64,000 nucleotides of DNA, from contig NZ_CAMUES010000001.1 in the NCBI RefSeq assembly GCF_947087965.1, positions 186,001 to 250,000 of the forward strand, in the 5' to 3' direction. The stretch is from an uncultured Mobiluncus sp. Its GTDB lineage: Bacteria; Actinomycetota; Actinomycetes; Actinomycetales; Actinomycetaceae. Positions 1 through 8,161 of the stretch are shown one piece after another (position 1 is the stretch's first letter; each line of letters begins with the position of its first letter). The notes below the pieces were generated by a model, which saw nothing but the letters and a program-made list of their open reading frames with translations, did not search any database and was not told the origin of the DNA. The translations under genes and the position numbers were made by a program.

Positions 1-182
1 CGCCCCGCGGTTGAGGTTTTCCCAGGTTTACTTTTCGTCAGTGTTGAATTACGGTCATCTTGGGCAAAATACCTCTTTAATTGGCAAGTATTGCGGTTAG
101 ATTTAGGTTTCACTAGGGGTGCCTAATATAGAATAATTAGAGCTGTGCCGTCCGGCACTGTGAATGGCAAGGAGAATACAAC

Positions 183-2438
183 GTGGCTGAAAGCAGCAAC
201 CCCGCAACCCCCTCTCGTTTCAACATGGGAGCCCAAAGGTTTTCCTCGTTTATGCCCGAAGATGATGGGTACCGTCCCCCTACGTTGACGGCTCAAGGTC
301 GTGAGGACGTGGAACGCTTGCGGGCCAAGGTACGCAAACACAACCCTGGTTACATCTACACGAACGGGGTTTCCTTGCCGTCCCAGCTGCCCAGTGTGCC
401 GGAACTGTTGGATGAACTAGCCAGCCATGTGCGTTCCGCCCGCAGTGACCATAGCATTCCTAACACGCCCTTGCCCGAGGTCGAAACCTCCGAGCTCGCC
501 AAGGCCGGTTTTGACTGGAAAGCCATTGCGGATTGTGCCATCGAAGCTCTCGAAACGGGATCTCGGCGGCCACTACCGCTGGCTAATGATCCGGCTGCAG
601 CAGAGATTCCCGGTCTGAGTATCATTGCAGCCGCACGGGCGTCTTCTGTCACGGCTCCAACTCCTGAGATGCCAGCCGAACCCGAACCTGAAACCTTGCC
701 GGTAGAAACTTCTGACCGTGGAGTCGACTGGCACTCCAGTGAAACGGCCTGTTCAGAAACAGCTGCAACCCCGGCAGACACGGCAGAACCTTTAGCTCCA
801 GAGGTCGGAGTACCTCTGGCTCACGCACCTGAGAATGCAGTTGCTGAAACTGAGGTACCGGAAGAAACCTTATCGCCGTCCGGAGAGCCGATGGCGGCAG
901 GCGAATCTACCTCGGAAAAGGTTGCACCCACTCTTGACCAAGAACTGCCTGATAGTGAGGCGCCGGAAGGCGCACCGGACCAAGCCGAGTCTTGGTCTGA
1001 GCCCGAAGAACACGCGGCCACTGATGCTGAAGAAATTGAGCTTTCTGAGGAATTGCCTGAACAGCTACCTGAGGAATTACCTGCAGAATTATCTGAACAT
1101 CAGCCTGAGGACCTGCTGGAACAATTGCCCGACGATCTTTCCGAGGAATTGCCCGAGGCACTGCCTGAAGAGCTTCCCGTTCAGCCAGAGGACGATGAAT
1201 TGTCCGAACAGACTCTCGCGGAGGAAATCTCCGCTGCAGAGGATTTGGTGGGGCAGCGGGTCTACGACGATGACGTGTTGGAATCCGAGGGCAACGATGA
1301 CGAACTTTACGTAGGTGACGTGGAAGGCGAGATGGCGCATTGGGCTGTCAACCCCGAGGAATCTGAGGAAGTCCTCCCGTTAGAGCCCGACCAGCCCGCG
1401 GTCACGCCAGATGAAGTACCGGCTGAGGTGGCTTCTGAAATTGAACCTGAGGCCATTCCTGAACAAACCGCTCTGCCCGAGGACGCGAAAGTCGCCGAGG
1501 AACTGCCGGCTGCCGTACTGCTGGAGGAAACGGAAATCAATGAGCCCCAAATCGAGACGGAACTGACCCTGCAAGATTCCGCTTCCGAGGAACCGGTTGA
1601 TGCGGTCAGCTCTGAACTTACGGAGGAAACCCCGGTTGAGGAAACGGAACCGGCTGAGATTCCTGAGACAGAGATTCCCGAGGAACTCCCGGAGATGCTG
1701 AATCCGGCAGCAGAGACGGAAGAAACCTTCGCCGAAACAGATGTTGACTTGGTGGATTTGGATTTGGGCGAGTTGGACGATTTGGAACTCAATCTCGAGT
1801 CGGCTGAGATTGAGATGCCGGAAGAATCTGGTCTTGATGAGCAGGTGGAAGAATCCGCTGATGCCGGGCTGGCAGAGACAGCTGAACTCGCGGACGAAAT
1901 TCCCGCCGAACTGTCCGGGGACGCCCAAGCTTCGCAGGAAACGGCTTTGCCCGGCAGCGAGGCCATTGGGATGGAGGAGCCGGACGCTTCCCCAGATTCA
2001 GATTGGGCTAATCAGGAAGAGATCGACCTGGGAGATTTTGCCGATTCAGAGTCCGAAGTTCCGGCCGAACTGTCAGTCTCCATGTCAGACGAGATGCCCG
2101 AGGGGGACACCGCTGAGGAAAACGAAGGGACCGAGCCGGCCGCTGCTGACCTGCCTTACCTGGGTGAAAACGCCGAGGAAATGCTGGCCCAAGCCAATCA
2201 GGCGGAAGCGGAAGGCGATGAAGAAGAACTGTCCTTCGAGATTCCCCAGGTGCAAGGCGACATTCCAGAAGCTATGCAGGAGGGATACTCCGAATGGGAT
2301 CCGACCGAAAGCGCAGAGGGCGTGCCAGGCGCTGACGAAGAGCTGTTCGCCGCTGGTTACGAAGATGCCGAAGCCGAGGTCGAGCCAGTCAAACAGGGAT
2401 TCTTTTCCCGACTTTTCTCCAAGATGTCAAAGAAGTAA
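183..2438 (+). CDS. Large acidic Glu/Pro-rich protein of unknown function
   Basis: I do not recognise a family. The 751-residue product starts at GTG with a good AAGGAG site just upstream. The first ~130 residues look globular, with mixed charge, while residues ~150-730 are low complexity and overwhelmingly Glu, Ala, Pro, Leu and Ser. Residues ~282-340 hold imperfect short repeats of the type EELPEQLP, and DLGELDDLELNLES follows near residue 530. The C terminus switches abruptly to a basic, aromatic tail (KQGFFSRLFSKMSKK) that could touch a membrane or nucleic acid. No signal peptide or membrane segment is visible, so it is probably cytoplasmic and largely disordered. A signal-peptidase-like gene follows 71 bp downstream on the same strand. 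Function is unknown; it could be a scaffold or a cell-division or envelope-associated disordered protein. Confidence 0.75.
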   Translation: MAESSNPATPSRFNMGAQRFSSFMPEDDGYRPPTLTAQGREDVERLRAKVRKHNPGYIYTNGVSLPSQLPSVPELLDELASHVRSARSDHSIPNTPLPEVETSELAKAGFDWKAIADCAIEALETGSRRPLPLANDPAAAEIPGLSIIAAARASSVTAPTPEMPAEPEPETLPVETSDRGVDWHSSETACSETAATPADTAEPLAPEVGVPLAHAPENAVAETEVPEETLSPSGEPMAAGESTSEKVAPTLDQELPDSEAPEGAPDQAESWSEPEEHAATDAEEIELSEELPEQLPEELPAELSEHQPEDLLEQLPDDLSEELPEALPEELPVQPEDDELSEQTLAEEISAAEDLVGQRVYDDDVLESEGNDDELYVGDVEGEMAHWAVNPEESEEVLPLEPDQPAVTPDEVPAEVASEIEPEAIPEQTALPEDAKVAEELPAAVLLEETEINEPQIETELTLQDSASEEPVDAVSSELTEETPVEETEPAEIPETEIPEELPEMLNPAAETEETFAETDVDLVDLDLGELDDLELNLESAEIEMPEESGLDEQVEESADAGLAETAELADEIPAELSGDAQASQETALPGSEAIGMEEPDASPDSDWANQEEIDLGDFADSESEVPAELSVSMSDEMPEGDTAEENEGTEPAAADLPYLGENAEEMLAQANQAEAEGDEEELSFEIPQVQGDIPEAMQEGYSEWDPTESAEGVPGADEELFAAGYEDAEAEVEPVKQGFFSRLFSKMSKK

Positions 2439-2509
2439 CGTCGAAGAACCGCAAGCAGTAGCCAATAACGGGTAAAATAGCACTAAGCTCAGGGAGGTGG
2501 AGCCCAGAC

Positions 2510-3178
2510 ATGACCACGCAGGCCAACCGCATTGTTTCGTTGCTGAACAAACAGTCTCAGCACCCTTTGCGTAATGCAATCTTTTTCATGATTGGCTGGG
2601 TCATCCTCATCCTGGTGGGCGTGGCTTTCATCATGACCACCGTGATTCCTCGCACTCAAGGCTACGTCGCCACGACCATACCTGACGATTCTATGAATCC
2701 GACTTTCTCCCAATCGGATTTGTTGCTGTTCCAAAAGCTGCGCCAGCAGGGAGCCCAACAGCTCAATCCGGGTGACATTATTGCTTATCAGCCGACCGAA
2801 GCGGTGAAATACGAGATTGCGCGAGTCAGCGAAGTCATGGGTTCCGGCGACGAGATGCAGTTCGGCGTCAAGTCTGACAATCCCCAGGCGGAGGCCAGTG
2901 ACGAAACAGTCACTCTGGATATGGTTCGCGGTGAATTTCGTTACAAGGTTCCTTTCTTCGGGCTCCTGTTCCCGTTGCTTCCGCCTCCGGCAGTCTCATT
3001 CGTGCTGATTTTTGTGGCCCAGCTGCTGCTGATTTATGCCGGCTGGCAAATTGGTACCTCCATGATTAATGCTCGTGACCCGCAGCGTCAGGCGCGGGCG
3101 GCACGGTTGCGAACCGCAGCTTTGGCAGGTAACTTGGAAACTACTCGGCAGCGGTTGCGCCGTCAAGGGCTCAAGTAG
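2510..3178 (+). CDS. SipW-like (S26B) signal peptidase homologue, possibly inactive
   Basis: The 222-residue membrane protein has an N-terminal transmembrane helix (~residues 24-46) and a second hydrophobic stretch near 150-180. The signal peptidase core is recognisable: DDSMNPTF carries the expected nucleophile Ser61, GDIIAY is the box C region, and VKSDNPQ (~120-126) corresponds to the KGDxN box. In the S26B family a catalytic His sits in a THRI-type motif, and in the SipS type a Lys occupies the equivalent place. Here that position reads YEIARV (101-106), with Ala where the general base is expected. It may be a catalytically dead homologue, or Lys100 may substitute. The ATG start has a GGGAGGTGG site upstream. 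It lies between the acidic protein gene and infA. Confidence 0.7.
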   Translation: MTTQANRIVSLLNKQSQHPLRNAIFFMIGWVILILVGVAFIMTTVIPRTQGYVATTIPDDSMNPTFSQSDLLLFQKLRQQGAQQLNPGDIIAYQPTEAVKYEIARVSEVMGSGDEMQFGVKSDNPQAEASDETVTLDMVRGEFRYKVPFFGLLFPLLPPPAVSFVLIFVAQLLLIYAGWQIGTSMINARDPQRQARAARLRTAALAGNLETTRQRLRRQGLK

Positions 3179-3250
3179 TCCACCGGGACAATTCTCAAGT
3201 TTTCGCTCGTCTGGGCTCAGTTTCGGCCATCTCGGCGGGGAGTTTCTGAT

Positions 3251-3280
3251 TTGGTGTTTTGCGGATAAAAGGTTTAGAAT
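3251..3280 (+). promoter_or_regulatory. Candidate sigma-70 type promoter for infA
   Basis: A TTGGTG hexamer at 3251-3256 and TAGAAT at 3275-3280 are separated by 18 bp, about 90 bp before the infA start, in the gap after the signal-peptidase-like gene. Read by eye only. Confidence 0.4.
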
Positions 3281-3370
3281 CGACTTTTGGACTGTCTAAT
3301 GGTGGGGGTTCCTGCCTGAGGACGGATTCTAAAGATCCAAAAGACATTTTGCGGAGGATTGGTTAGCCCT

Positions 3371-3592
3371 ATGGGGAAAAAAGACGGAGTCATCGAAGTC
3401 GAAGGTACGGTAGTTGAGGCCTTGCCTAATGCGATGTTCCGGGTGCAACTGGCCAATGAGCATGTAGTTTTGGCGCATATCTCAGGAAAGATGCGCCAGC
3501 ATTACATCCGTATCCTGCCTGAGGATCGCGTGGTAGTCGAGTTGAGTCCTTACGACCTCACTCGAGGCCGTATAGTGTATCGCTACAAGTAA
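3371..3592 (+). CDS. infA: Translation initiation factor IF-1
   Basis: IF-1 binds the A site of the 30S subunit during initiation, together with IF-2 and IF-3. The 73-residue product begins MGKKDGVIEVEG and ends GRIVYRYK, which is full length for the family, and the single S1/OB fold is complete (VLAHISGKMR, PYDLTRGRI). An in-frame TTG at 3359 would add four residues. I chose the ATG because it gives the usual length and sits 13 nt after a GGAGG site, whereas the TTG lies almost on that site. It is the first gene of the infA-rpmJ-rpsM-rpsK-rpoA-rplQ run. Confidence 0.97.
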   Translation: MGKKDGVIEVEGTVVEALPNAMFRVQLANEHVVLAHISGKMRQHYIRILPEDRVVVELSPYDLTRGRIVYRYK

Positions 3593-3615
3593 AATGGCCT
3601 AACTCGGAGGAAATG

Positions 3616-3729
3616 ATGAAGGTTAACCCCAGCGTTAAACCCATCTGTGACAAGTGCAAGGTGATTCGCCGGCACGGTCGCGTGATGGTGATTTGCGAAA
3701 ACCCGCGTCACAAGCAGCGTCAGGGCTAA
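3616..3729 (+). CDS. rpmJ: 50S ribosomal protein L36
   Basis: This 37-residue protein (MKVNPSVKPICDKCK...RHKQRQG) is the zinc-binding form of L36. Cys11, Cys14, Cys27 and His32 are all present, which is the C+ type ligand set. L36 binds 23S rRNA in the large subunit. A second ATG three bases upstream would add one Met; the ATG at 3616 gives the canonical protein. A CGGAGG site is just upstream, and the gene follows infA by 23 bp as in most bacteria. Confidence 0.97.
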   Translation: MKVNPSVKPICDKCKVIRRHGRVMVICENPRHKQRQG

Positions 3730-3755
3730 GTCCCGGCGCGTCGCTCTCGACGCAT

Positions 3756-3851
3756 GACCCGATTTGGGTCAAGCACCCGCCAGCGGTCTATCGTTCCACC
3801 TGAAGTTTCAGGTGTTGCGTGAGCCGTAACCCTCGGTATCAGGGGCCGAGG
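3756..3851 (+). promoter_or_regulatory. Structured leader upstream of rpsM with three short hairpins
   Basis: The 185-bp gap between rpmJ and rpsM carries three inverted repeats: GACCC/GGGTC at 3756-3770, CACCTGA/TCAGGTG around a 4-nt loop at 3797-3814, and CCTCGG/CCGAGG at 3831-3851. None is followed by a T-run, so a leader or translational control element is more likely than a terminator. Function is inferred from structure only. Confidence 0.4.
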
Positions 3852-3914
3852 CCGCACTATTGACAGTGTGGGAGGCAGGGTGACGGCCTCTGAATAAGAA
3901 AACAGGAGAAATAC

Positions 3915-4289
3915 ATGGCACGCCTGGTAGGTGTGGATTTGCCGCGCGAAAAGCGCATGGAAATCGCTTTAACATATATTTACGGGATTGGACGTACCCG
4001 CGCGAAGGAAACCTTGGAAGCGACCGGTGTGAGTCCGGACACGCGCGTCAAGGACCTTACTGAAGACGAATTGATTGCATTGCGTGATTTCATTCAGGCC
4101 AACTACAAGGTCGAGGGTGATTTACGCCGTGAAGTTGCCGCGGATATTCGCCGCAAGATTGAAATCAACTGTTATCAAGGGCGTCGTCACCGCGCAGGCT
4201 TGCCGGTTCATGGCCAGCGCACCAAGACTAATGCGCGTTCCCGCAAGGGACCCAAGCGCACCGTTGCCGGTAAGAAGAAAGCGAAGTAA
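3915..4289 (+). CDS. rpsM: 30S ribosomal protein S13
   Basis: The 124-residue S13 sits in the head of the small subunit and contacts the large subunit and P-site tRNA. The sequence opens MARLVGVDLPREKRMEIALTYI and ends with the basic HRAGLPVHGQRTKTNARSRKG region and a Lys-rich tail, all typical of the family and full length. An AGGAGA site precedes the ATG. rpsK follows after 12 bp, so the two are probably cotranscribed. Confidence 0.98.
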   Translation: MARLVGVDLPREKRMEIALTYIYGIGRTRAKETLEATGVSPDTRVKDLTEDELIALRDFIQANYKVEGDLRREVAADIRRKIEINCYQGRRHRAGLPVHGQRTKTNARSRKGPKRTVAGKKKAK

Positions 4290-4301
4290 GGGGGATAAAT
4301 C

Positions 4302-4697
4302 ATGGCAGGTAAGCCTCAAGCCACTAAATCGCGCCGCAAGGAACGTAAGAACGTTACCGAAGGCAATGCTTATATCAAATCCACTTTCAACAACACCATC
4401 GTGTCCATCACGGATCCGTCCGGTGCTGTTATTGCTTGGTCGTCCTCCGGTCAGGTCGGTTTCAAGGGCTCGCGTAAGTCGACGCCGTTCGCAGCGCAGT
4501 TGGCTGCCGAAGCCGCGGCTCGTCGCGCGCAGGAATTTGGTCTGAAAAAGGTTGACGTTTTCGTCAAGGGTCCGGGTTCTGGTCGTGAAACCGCGATTCG
4601 TACTCTGACTGCTACCGGTCTGGAAGTTGGTTCCATCCAGGATGTGACTCCGCAGGCTCACAACGGCTGCCGCCCTCCGAAGCGTCGCCGCGTCTGA
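4302..4697 (+). CDS. rpsK: 30S ribosomal protein S11
   Basis: The 131-residue S11 is part of the small-subunit platform near the mRNA exit. Family signatures are present: AYIKSTFNNTIVSITD, GSRKSTPFAAQ, VKGPGSGRETAIR and the C-terminal PQAHNGCRPPKRRRV. A GGGGGA site precedes the ATG. In many bacteria rpsD (S4) follows in this operon, but here the next gene is rpoA after a 165-bp gap, so rpsD must lie elsewhere if present. Confidence 0.98.
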   Translation: MAGKPQATKSRRKERKNVTEGNAYIKSTFNNTIVSITDPSGAVIAWSSSGQVGFKGSRKSTPFAAQLAAEAAARRAQEFGLKKVDVFVKGPGSGRETAIRTLTATGLEVGSIQDVTPQAHNGCRPPKRRRV

Positions 4698-4703
4698 TTG
4701 CGC

Positions 4704-4746
4704 TTGTCCGGGCCGGTTAGCCGCTGGTGGACCTCACCAGGGACAA
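4704..4746 (+). promoter_or_regulatory. Hairpin in the rpsK-rpoA gap
   Basis: TTGTCC at 4704-4709 can pair with GGACAA at 4741-4746, enclosing a second stem CTGGTG/CACCAG (4724-4740). The structure occupies the place where rpsD lies in many alpha operons and has no T-run. It may be a leader or RNA-processing element for rpoA. Confidence 0.3.
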
Positions 4747-4862
4747 ACGGCAGCTCAAGCGGTTCTGGAAAATTACTTACAACCTAAAATTACTCAAATC
4801 CCTTCGCCAAGGATTTGGAGCCTGAACCGGTGTGGTGGCGGATGCCGGAAAGGAAATCAACA

Positions 4863-5849
4863 GTGCTTATTCAAGCGCAACCGAAGCTGACTGAAGAAGT
4901 TATCAATGACCAGCGCTCTCGTTTTACGATAGAGCCTTTGGAACCGGGTTTCGGGTACACTCTGGGAAATTCCCTGCGTCGCACCCTGCTGTCCTCGATT
5001 CCGGGTTCGGCAGTGACCTCCATCAAGATTGAGGGGGCTTTGCACGAATTCACGACCCTGCCGGGTGTGAAAGAGGACGTGACTCAGATTGTTTTGAACA
5101 TCAAAGAAATCGTCTTGTCCTCGGACAATGATGAGCCCGTGGTCATGTATCTGCGCAAGACCGGGGAGGGCGAGGTCACCGTGGGTGACATTATGCCTCC
5201 GGCTGGCGTGGTGATTCACAACCCGGAACAGCACATTGCCACGTTGAACAAAGATGGCAAGCTGGAAATCGAACTGACTGTGGAACGCGGCCGCGGCTAC
5301 GTTTCCGCGTCTCAGAACAAGGACCCGGAAGCCGAGATTTCTCGCATTCCCGTGGATTCCATCTATTCTCCAGTTCTTAAGGTGTCCTACCGTGTGGAGG
5401 CCACTCGTGTGGAACAGCGCACTGACTTCGATCGTTTGGTCGTCGATGTGGAAACCAAGAAAGCCATTCTTCCGCGTGACGCGATGGCTTCTGCGGGCAA
5501 GACCCTGGTGGAGCTGTTCGGGCTGGCTCGCGACTTGAACCACGATGCCGAAGGTATCGAATTGGGGCCGTCCGGTAACGATGCAGCTCTGGCTGAAGAT
5601 TTGGCTATGTCTGTTGAGGACTTGGACCTAACCTCCCGGGCGTTGAACTGCCTGACTCGTGAAGGCATTAACACGGTAGGCGACCTGGTAGCTCGGTCCC
5701 AGGCAGATTTGCTGGATATCCGCAACTTTGGTCAGAAATCCATTGATGAAATCAAGGAGAAACTGGCTGGGATGGGGATGTCTTTGAAAGACACCCCGAT
5801 GCCTGCTGTCGAAAGCGCGGACATGCCCCAGTTCAGTGATGAAAACTAA
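4863..5849 (+). CDS. rpoA: DNA-directed RNA polymerase subunit alpha
   Basis: The alpha subunit dimerises to seed RNA polymerase assembly, and its C-terminal domain contacts UP elements and activators. The 328-residue product begins with GTG (VLIQAQPKLTEEV) after an AAAGGAAA site. A longer frame from 4815 exists, but the alpha family starts here. The N-terminal domain signatures GFGYTLGNSLRRTLLSSIPG and VKEDVTQIVLNIK are present. The alpha-CTD is complete (LTSRALNCLTREGINTVGDL...NFGQKSIDEIKEKL). A short acidic tail ends the protein. Confidence 0.98.
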   Translation: MLIQAQPKLTEEVINDQRSRFTIEPLEPGFGYTLGNSLRRTLLSSIPGSAVTSIKIEGALHEFTTLPGVKEDVTQIVLNIKEIVLSSDNDEPVVMYLRKTGEGEVTVGDIMPPAGVVIHNPEQHIATLNKDGKLEIELTVERGRGYVSASQNKDPEAEISRIPVDSIYSPVLKVSYRVEATRVEQRTDFDRLVVDVETKKAILPRDAMASAGKTLVELFGLARDLNHDAEGIELGPSGNDAALAEDLAMSVEDLDLTSRALNCLTREGINTVGDLVARSQADLLDIRNFGQKSIDEIKEKLAGMGMSLKDTPMPAVESADMPQFSDEN

Positions 5850-5883
5850 CTTTTGAGACAAGATTTAAGGAGAATCAAGAATT

Positions 5884-6417
5884 ATGCCTAAGCCCACGAA
5901 AGGCCCCCGTTTGGGTGGTAGCCCGTCTCATGAGCGGATTATGCTCGCGAATCTGGCTTGCGCCCTGTTTGAAAATGAAGCTGTAACGACCACTGAAGCT
6001 CGTGCCAAGCGTGTTCAGCCGCTGGCTGAGAAGCTCATTACCAAGGCTCGCCGCGGTGATTTGCACGCTCGCCGTCAGGTGCTGTCGAAGCTGCGCAACA
6101 AGGCCGTGGTTGCCAAGTTGTTCGAGGAAATCGCTCCGGCCATTGATAAAGACCGTGAGGGCGGCTGCACCCGCATCGTAAAGATGGGATACCGCAAGGG
6201 CGACAATGCTCCTCTGGCGGAAATCTCTTTGGTGCTTGAAGGCGTCGAAAAGAAGAAGAAGGCCAAGCCGGCCACACCGAAGAAGGCTGCTGCTAAGCCG
6301 GAAGAAACCAAGGCAGAATCTGAAGCGAAAGATGCTGCTGAGGAAAAGCCCGAAACTCCTGTAGAGGAAAAGGCTGAAGCTAAGGCGGAGGAAACTCCCG
6401 AAGAAAAGGCCGAATAA
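5884..6417 (+). CDS. rplQ: 50S ribosomal protein L17 with acidic/basic C-terminal tail
   Basis: L17 lies near the peptide exit tunnel of the large subunit. The first ~120 residues match the family (MPKPTKGPRLGGSPSHERIM, TTEARAKRVQPLAEKLIT, GGCTRIVKMGYRKGDNAPLAEI). The remaining ~58 residues form a Lys/Glu/Ala/Pro-rich tail from the KKKKAKPATPKK stretch to the end, longer than the ~120-residue bacterial norm although such tails are seen in actinobacteria. An AAGGAGA site precedes the ATG, and a strong terminator follows the stop. Confidence 0.97.
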   Translation: MPKPTKGPRLGGSPSHERIMLANLACALFENEAVTTTEARAKRVQPLAEKLITKARRGDLHARRQVLSKLRNKAVVAKLFEEIAPAIDKDREGGCTRIVKMGYRKGDNAPLAEISLVLEGVEKKKKAKPATPKKAAAKPEETKAESEAKDAAEEKPETPVEEKAEAKAEETPEEKAE

Positions 6418-6435
6418 GCCGACTCATTTTTCCGC

Positions 6436-6472
6436 AGGGCTGGGTTCACAGGACCCAGCCCTCCGGTTTTTT
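6436..6472 (+). terminator. Rho-independent terminator after rplQ
   Basis: A perfect 10-bp stem AGGGCTGGGT/ACCCAGCCCT (6436-6445 and 6453-6462) has a 7-nt loop and is followed by CCGG and a six-T run. It closes the infA-rplQ transcription unit. Confidence 0.9.
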
Positions 6473-6601
6473 ATCAGATGCTCCACAAATTCGCCACGAA
6501 ACAGGGATGATGGATAGTATGTCCAGCAACCCTAGAGTGAAAGCAGATTTAGCCCGCATGACACCGCCACCGGGCTGCGTCGCGGGGTTCAGGGGGAAGT
6601 A

Positions 6602-7498
6602 ATGCGCACACGCCTGGATATTCGCTATGATGGGACGCCGTTCCACGGTTGGGCCGTCCAGCCCGGACTGCCTACGGTGCAGGGCGCCCTCCAATCCGCT
6701 CTGGCGGTGATCTTTCGACAACCTGTGGAGCTTACGGTGGCGGGACGCACCGATGCCGGGGTTCATGCCACCGGGCAAGTGGCCCATTTCACCGTGCCGG
6801 ATTCGGCAAACCGCACAGTTTCCCCCGAAACGTTAGTGTTGCGGCTGGGGGCGGTACTGCGAGCGGTGTTGAGCGGAAATCTGGCCAGCCCGGTGGAGGA
6901 TGCACCATCTGCGTATCCCCAGGGTGCCGTGGATGCGTTGGTGGTGACCGCGGCGAGAGTGGTGCCGGAAAGCTTCGATGCGAGGTTTTCGGCTCTGGCA
7001 CGCCATTACGTGTACCGCATTGTTGATGACGTGTCAGCGCGCAACCCGTTAACCCGCAACTGCTGTTGGTGGTATCCAACCTCGCTGGATCCGGCTGCTA
7101 TGAATGCGAGCGCCAAAGTACTGTTGGGGGAACACGACTTCGCGGCTTTCTGCAAACCGCGCGAGGGCGCCACCACAATCCGAAACTTGCAACAGTTAGA
7201 GACACTACGAATCGAACCGGGAATCATAGAAATCCGGGTGTGCGCTGATGCCTTTTGTCACTCTATGGTGCGCTCCCTGGTGGGCGCGTTGACTGAAGTA
7301 GGACGTGCTAAACGGGACACAGCCTGGCTAGCAGGAGCGTTGGCCGCCAAAGCGCGTATCCCAGAAATTCCGGTCGCTCCCGCCCTGGGATTGACTCTCA
7401 CCGGGGTTGATTACCCGAGGAGCGCGGCGGAACTGCTCGCTCGACAACAAACCACGCGGGCGCGGCGAGACTGCGATTGTCAGCCAGAACAAGACTGA
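6602..7498 (+). CDS. truA: tRNA pseudouridine(38-40) synthase TruA
   Basis: TruA isomerises uridines 38-40 in the anticodon arm of many tRNAs. The 298-residue product has the catalytic motif AGRTDAGVHA with Asp51, the N-terminal RLDIRYDGTPFHGWAVQP strand and the C-terminal FCHSMVRSLVGALTEVGR segment. This is somewhat longer than the ~265-residue norm because of an insertion near residues 75-115. The ATG follows AGGGGGAAGTA. It comes after the rplQ terminator, so it probably has its own promoter despite the common rplQ-truA order. Confidence 0.96.
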   Translation: MRTRLDIRYDGTPFHGWAVQPGLPTVQGALQSALAVIFRQPVELTVAGRTDAGVHATGQVAHFTVPDSANRTVSPETLVLRLGAVLRAVLSGNLASPVEDAPSAYPQGAVDALVVTAARVVPESFDARFSALARHYVYRIVDDVSARNPLTRNCCWWYPTSLDPAAMNASAKVLLGEHDFAAFCKPREGATTIRNLQQLETLRIEPGIIEIRVCADAFCHSMVRSLVGALTEVGRAKRDTAWLAGALAAKARIPEIPVAPALGLTLTGVDYPRSAAELLARQQTTRARRDCDCQPEQD

Positions 7499-7540
7499 GC
7501 AAATTCCTAAACCAGCCGTGAGACATCGTTCACTGGCGGC

Positions 7541-8146
7541 TTATTCCGCGGCAGATACGCTGTTTTGTCGGCTCTTTTCGGCCTGCTTTACCGCCAGAGA
7601 GTTCGTGTTTTCCGAACCGCGGAACACCACGAACTTCCACCACAAGAACTCGCCGACAAAGTTCAGCAACAAACTGATGCCTTTCAGCAACCAGTCAGCC
7701 CATCCCATATTGGACAGAATTTGTCCGCCCCAGGACGTCAGAGGGATAAAGAACACATAGAACAAGGCGACCTTCAGCATCGCGATGGGAACGTTATTCG
7801 CTGACTTGAAAGTGAAATGGCGGTTTACCGTAAAGTTATAGACAACCGACAGGGCGATGGAAACCGATTGCGACACCCAGAACGGGAACCACCCCGTCAG
7901 GGAGTTTATCCATACCATCAGGGCGAAGCTGGCGACCTCGACCCCGGCGGCAGTGATGGACAGCAGAGTGAACTTGATGGCTTGAATGAGGGCGGCTTTG
8001 CCTTTGGAAGCCTGGCCGACCACAATCGCATCAGGGTTGCTCGGGGCAGGGGCTGTCTGTGCAGCGCCAGAGGGCGTTGCCACCGAGGGGACATCGGGGG
8101 AATTATCTGGTTGCTCCGGTGGGGTTGGAGAATCCGTCTGTGTCAT
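7541..8146 (-). CDS. GtrA-family membrane protein
   Basis: GtrA proteins are small four-helix membrane proteins involved in moving or transferring polyprenyl-phosphate-linked sugars during cell-surface polysaccharide synthesis. The 201-residue product has a disordered Pro/Ala-rich N terminus (residues 1-45). Four predicted transmembrane helices follow at ~57-80, 85-105, 121-143 and 150-172. The family signatures NFTVNRHFTFKS and FLWWKFVVFRG are present. AAAGGA lies 8 nt before the ATG. It is 15 bp downstream of the FGGY kinase on the same strand, which suggests one transcript. It converges on truA. Confidence 0.85.
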   Translation of the reverse strand: MTQTDSPTPPEQPDNSPDVPSVATPSGAAQTAPAPSNPDAIVVGQASKGKAALIQAIKFTLLSITAAGVEVASFALMVWINSLTGWFPFWVSQSVSIALSVVYNFTVNRHFTFKSANNVPIAMLKVALFYVFFIPLTSWGGQILSNMGWADWLLKGISLLLNFVGEFLWWKFVVFRGSENTNSLAVKQAEKSRQNSVSAAE

Positions 8147-8161
8147 AGTGGTAATCCTTTG

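Noticed and set aside
103..126. TTAGG...CCTAA dyad resembling an IdeR/DtxR iron box
   Set aside because: Half-sites are ~5 bp too far apart for the 19-bp consensus and the centre does not match.
1307..1966. Long open frames antisense to the acidic protein gene
   Set aside because: They are a by-product of the Glu-rich codon bias (GAG/GAA repeats) and have no ribosome site or family resemblance.
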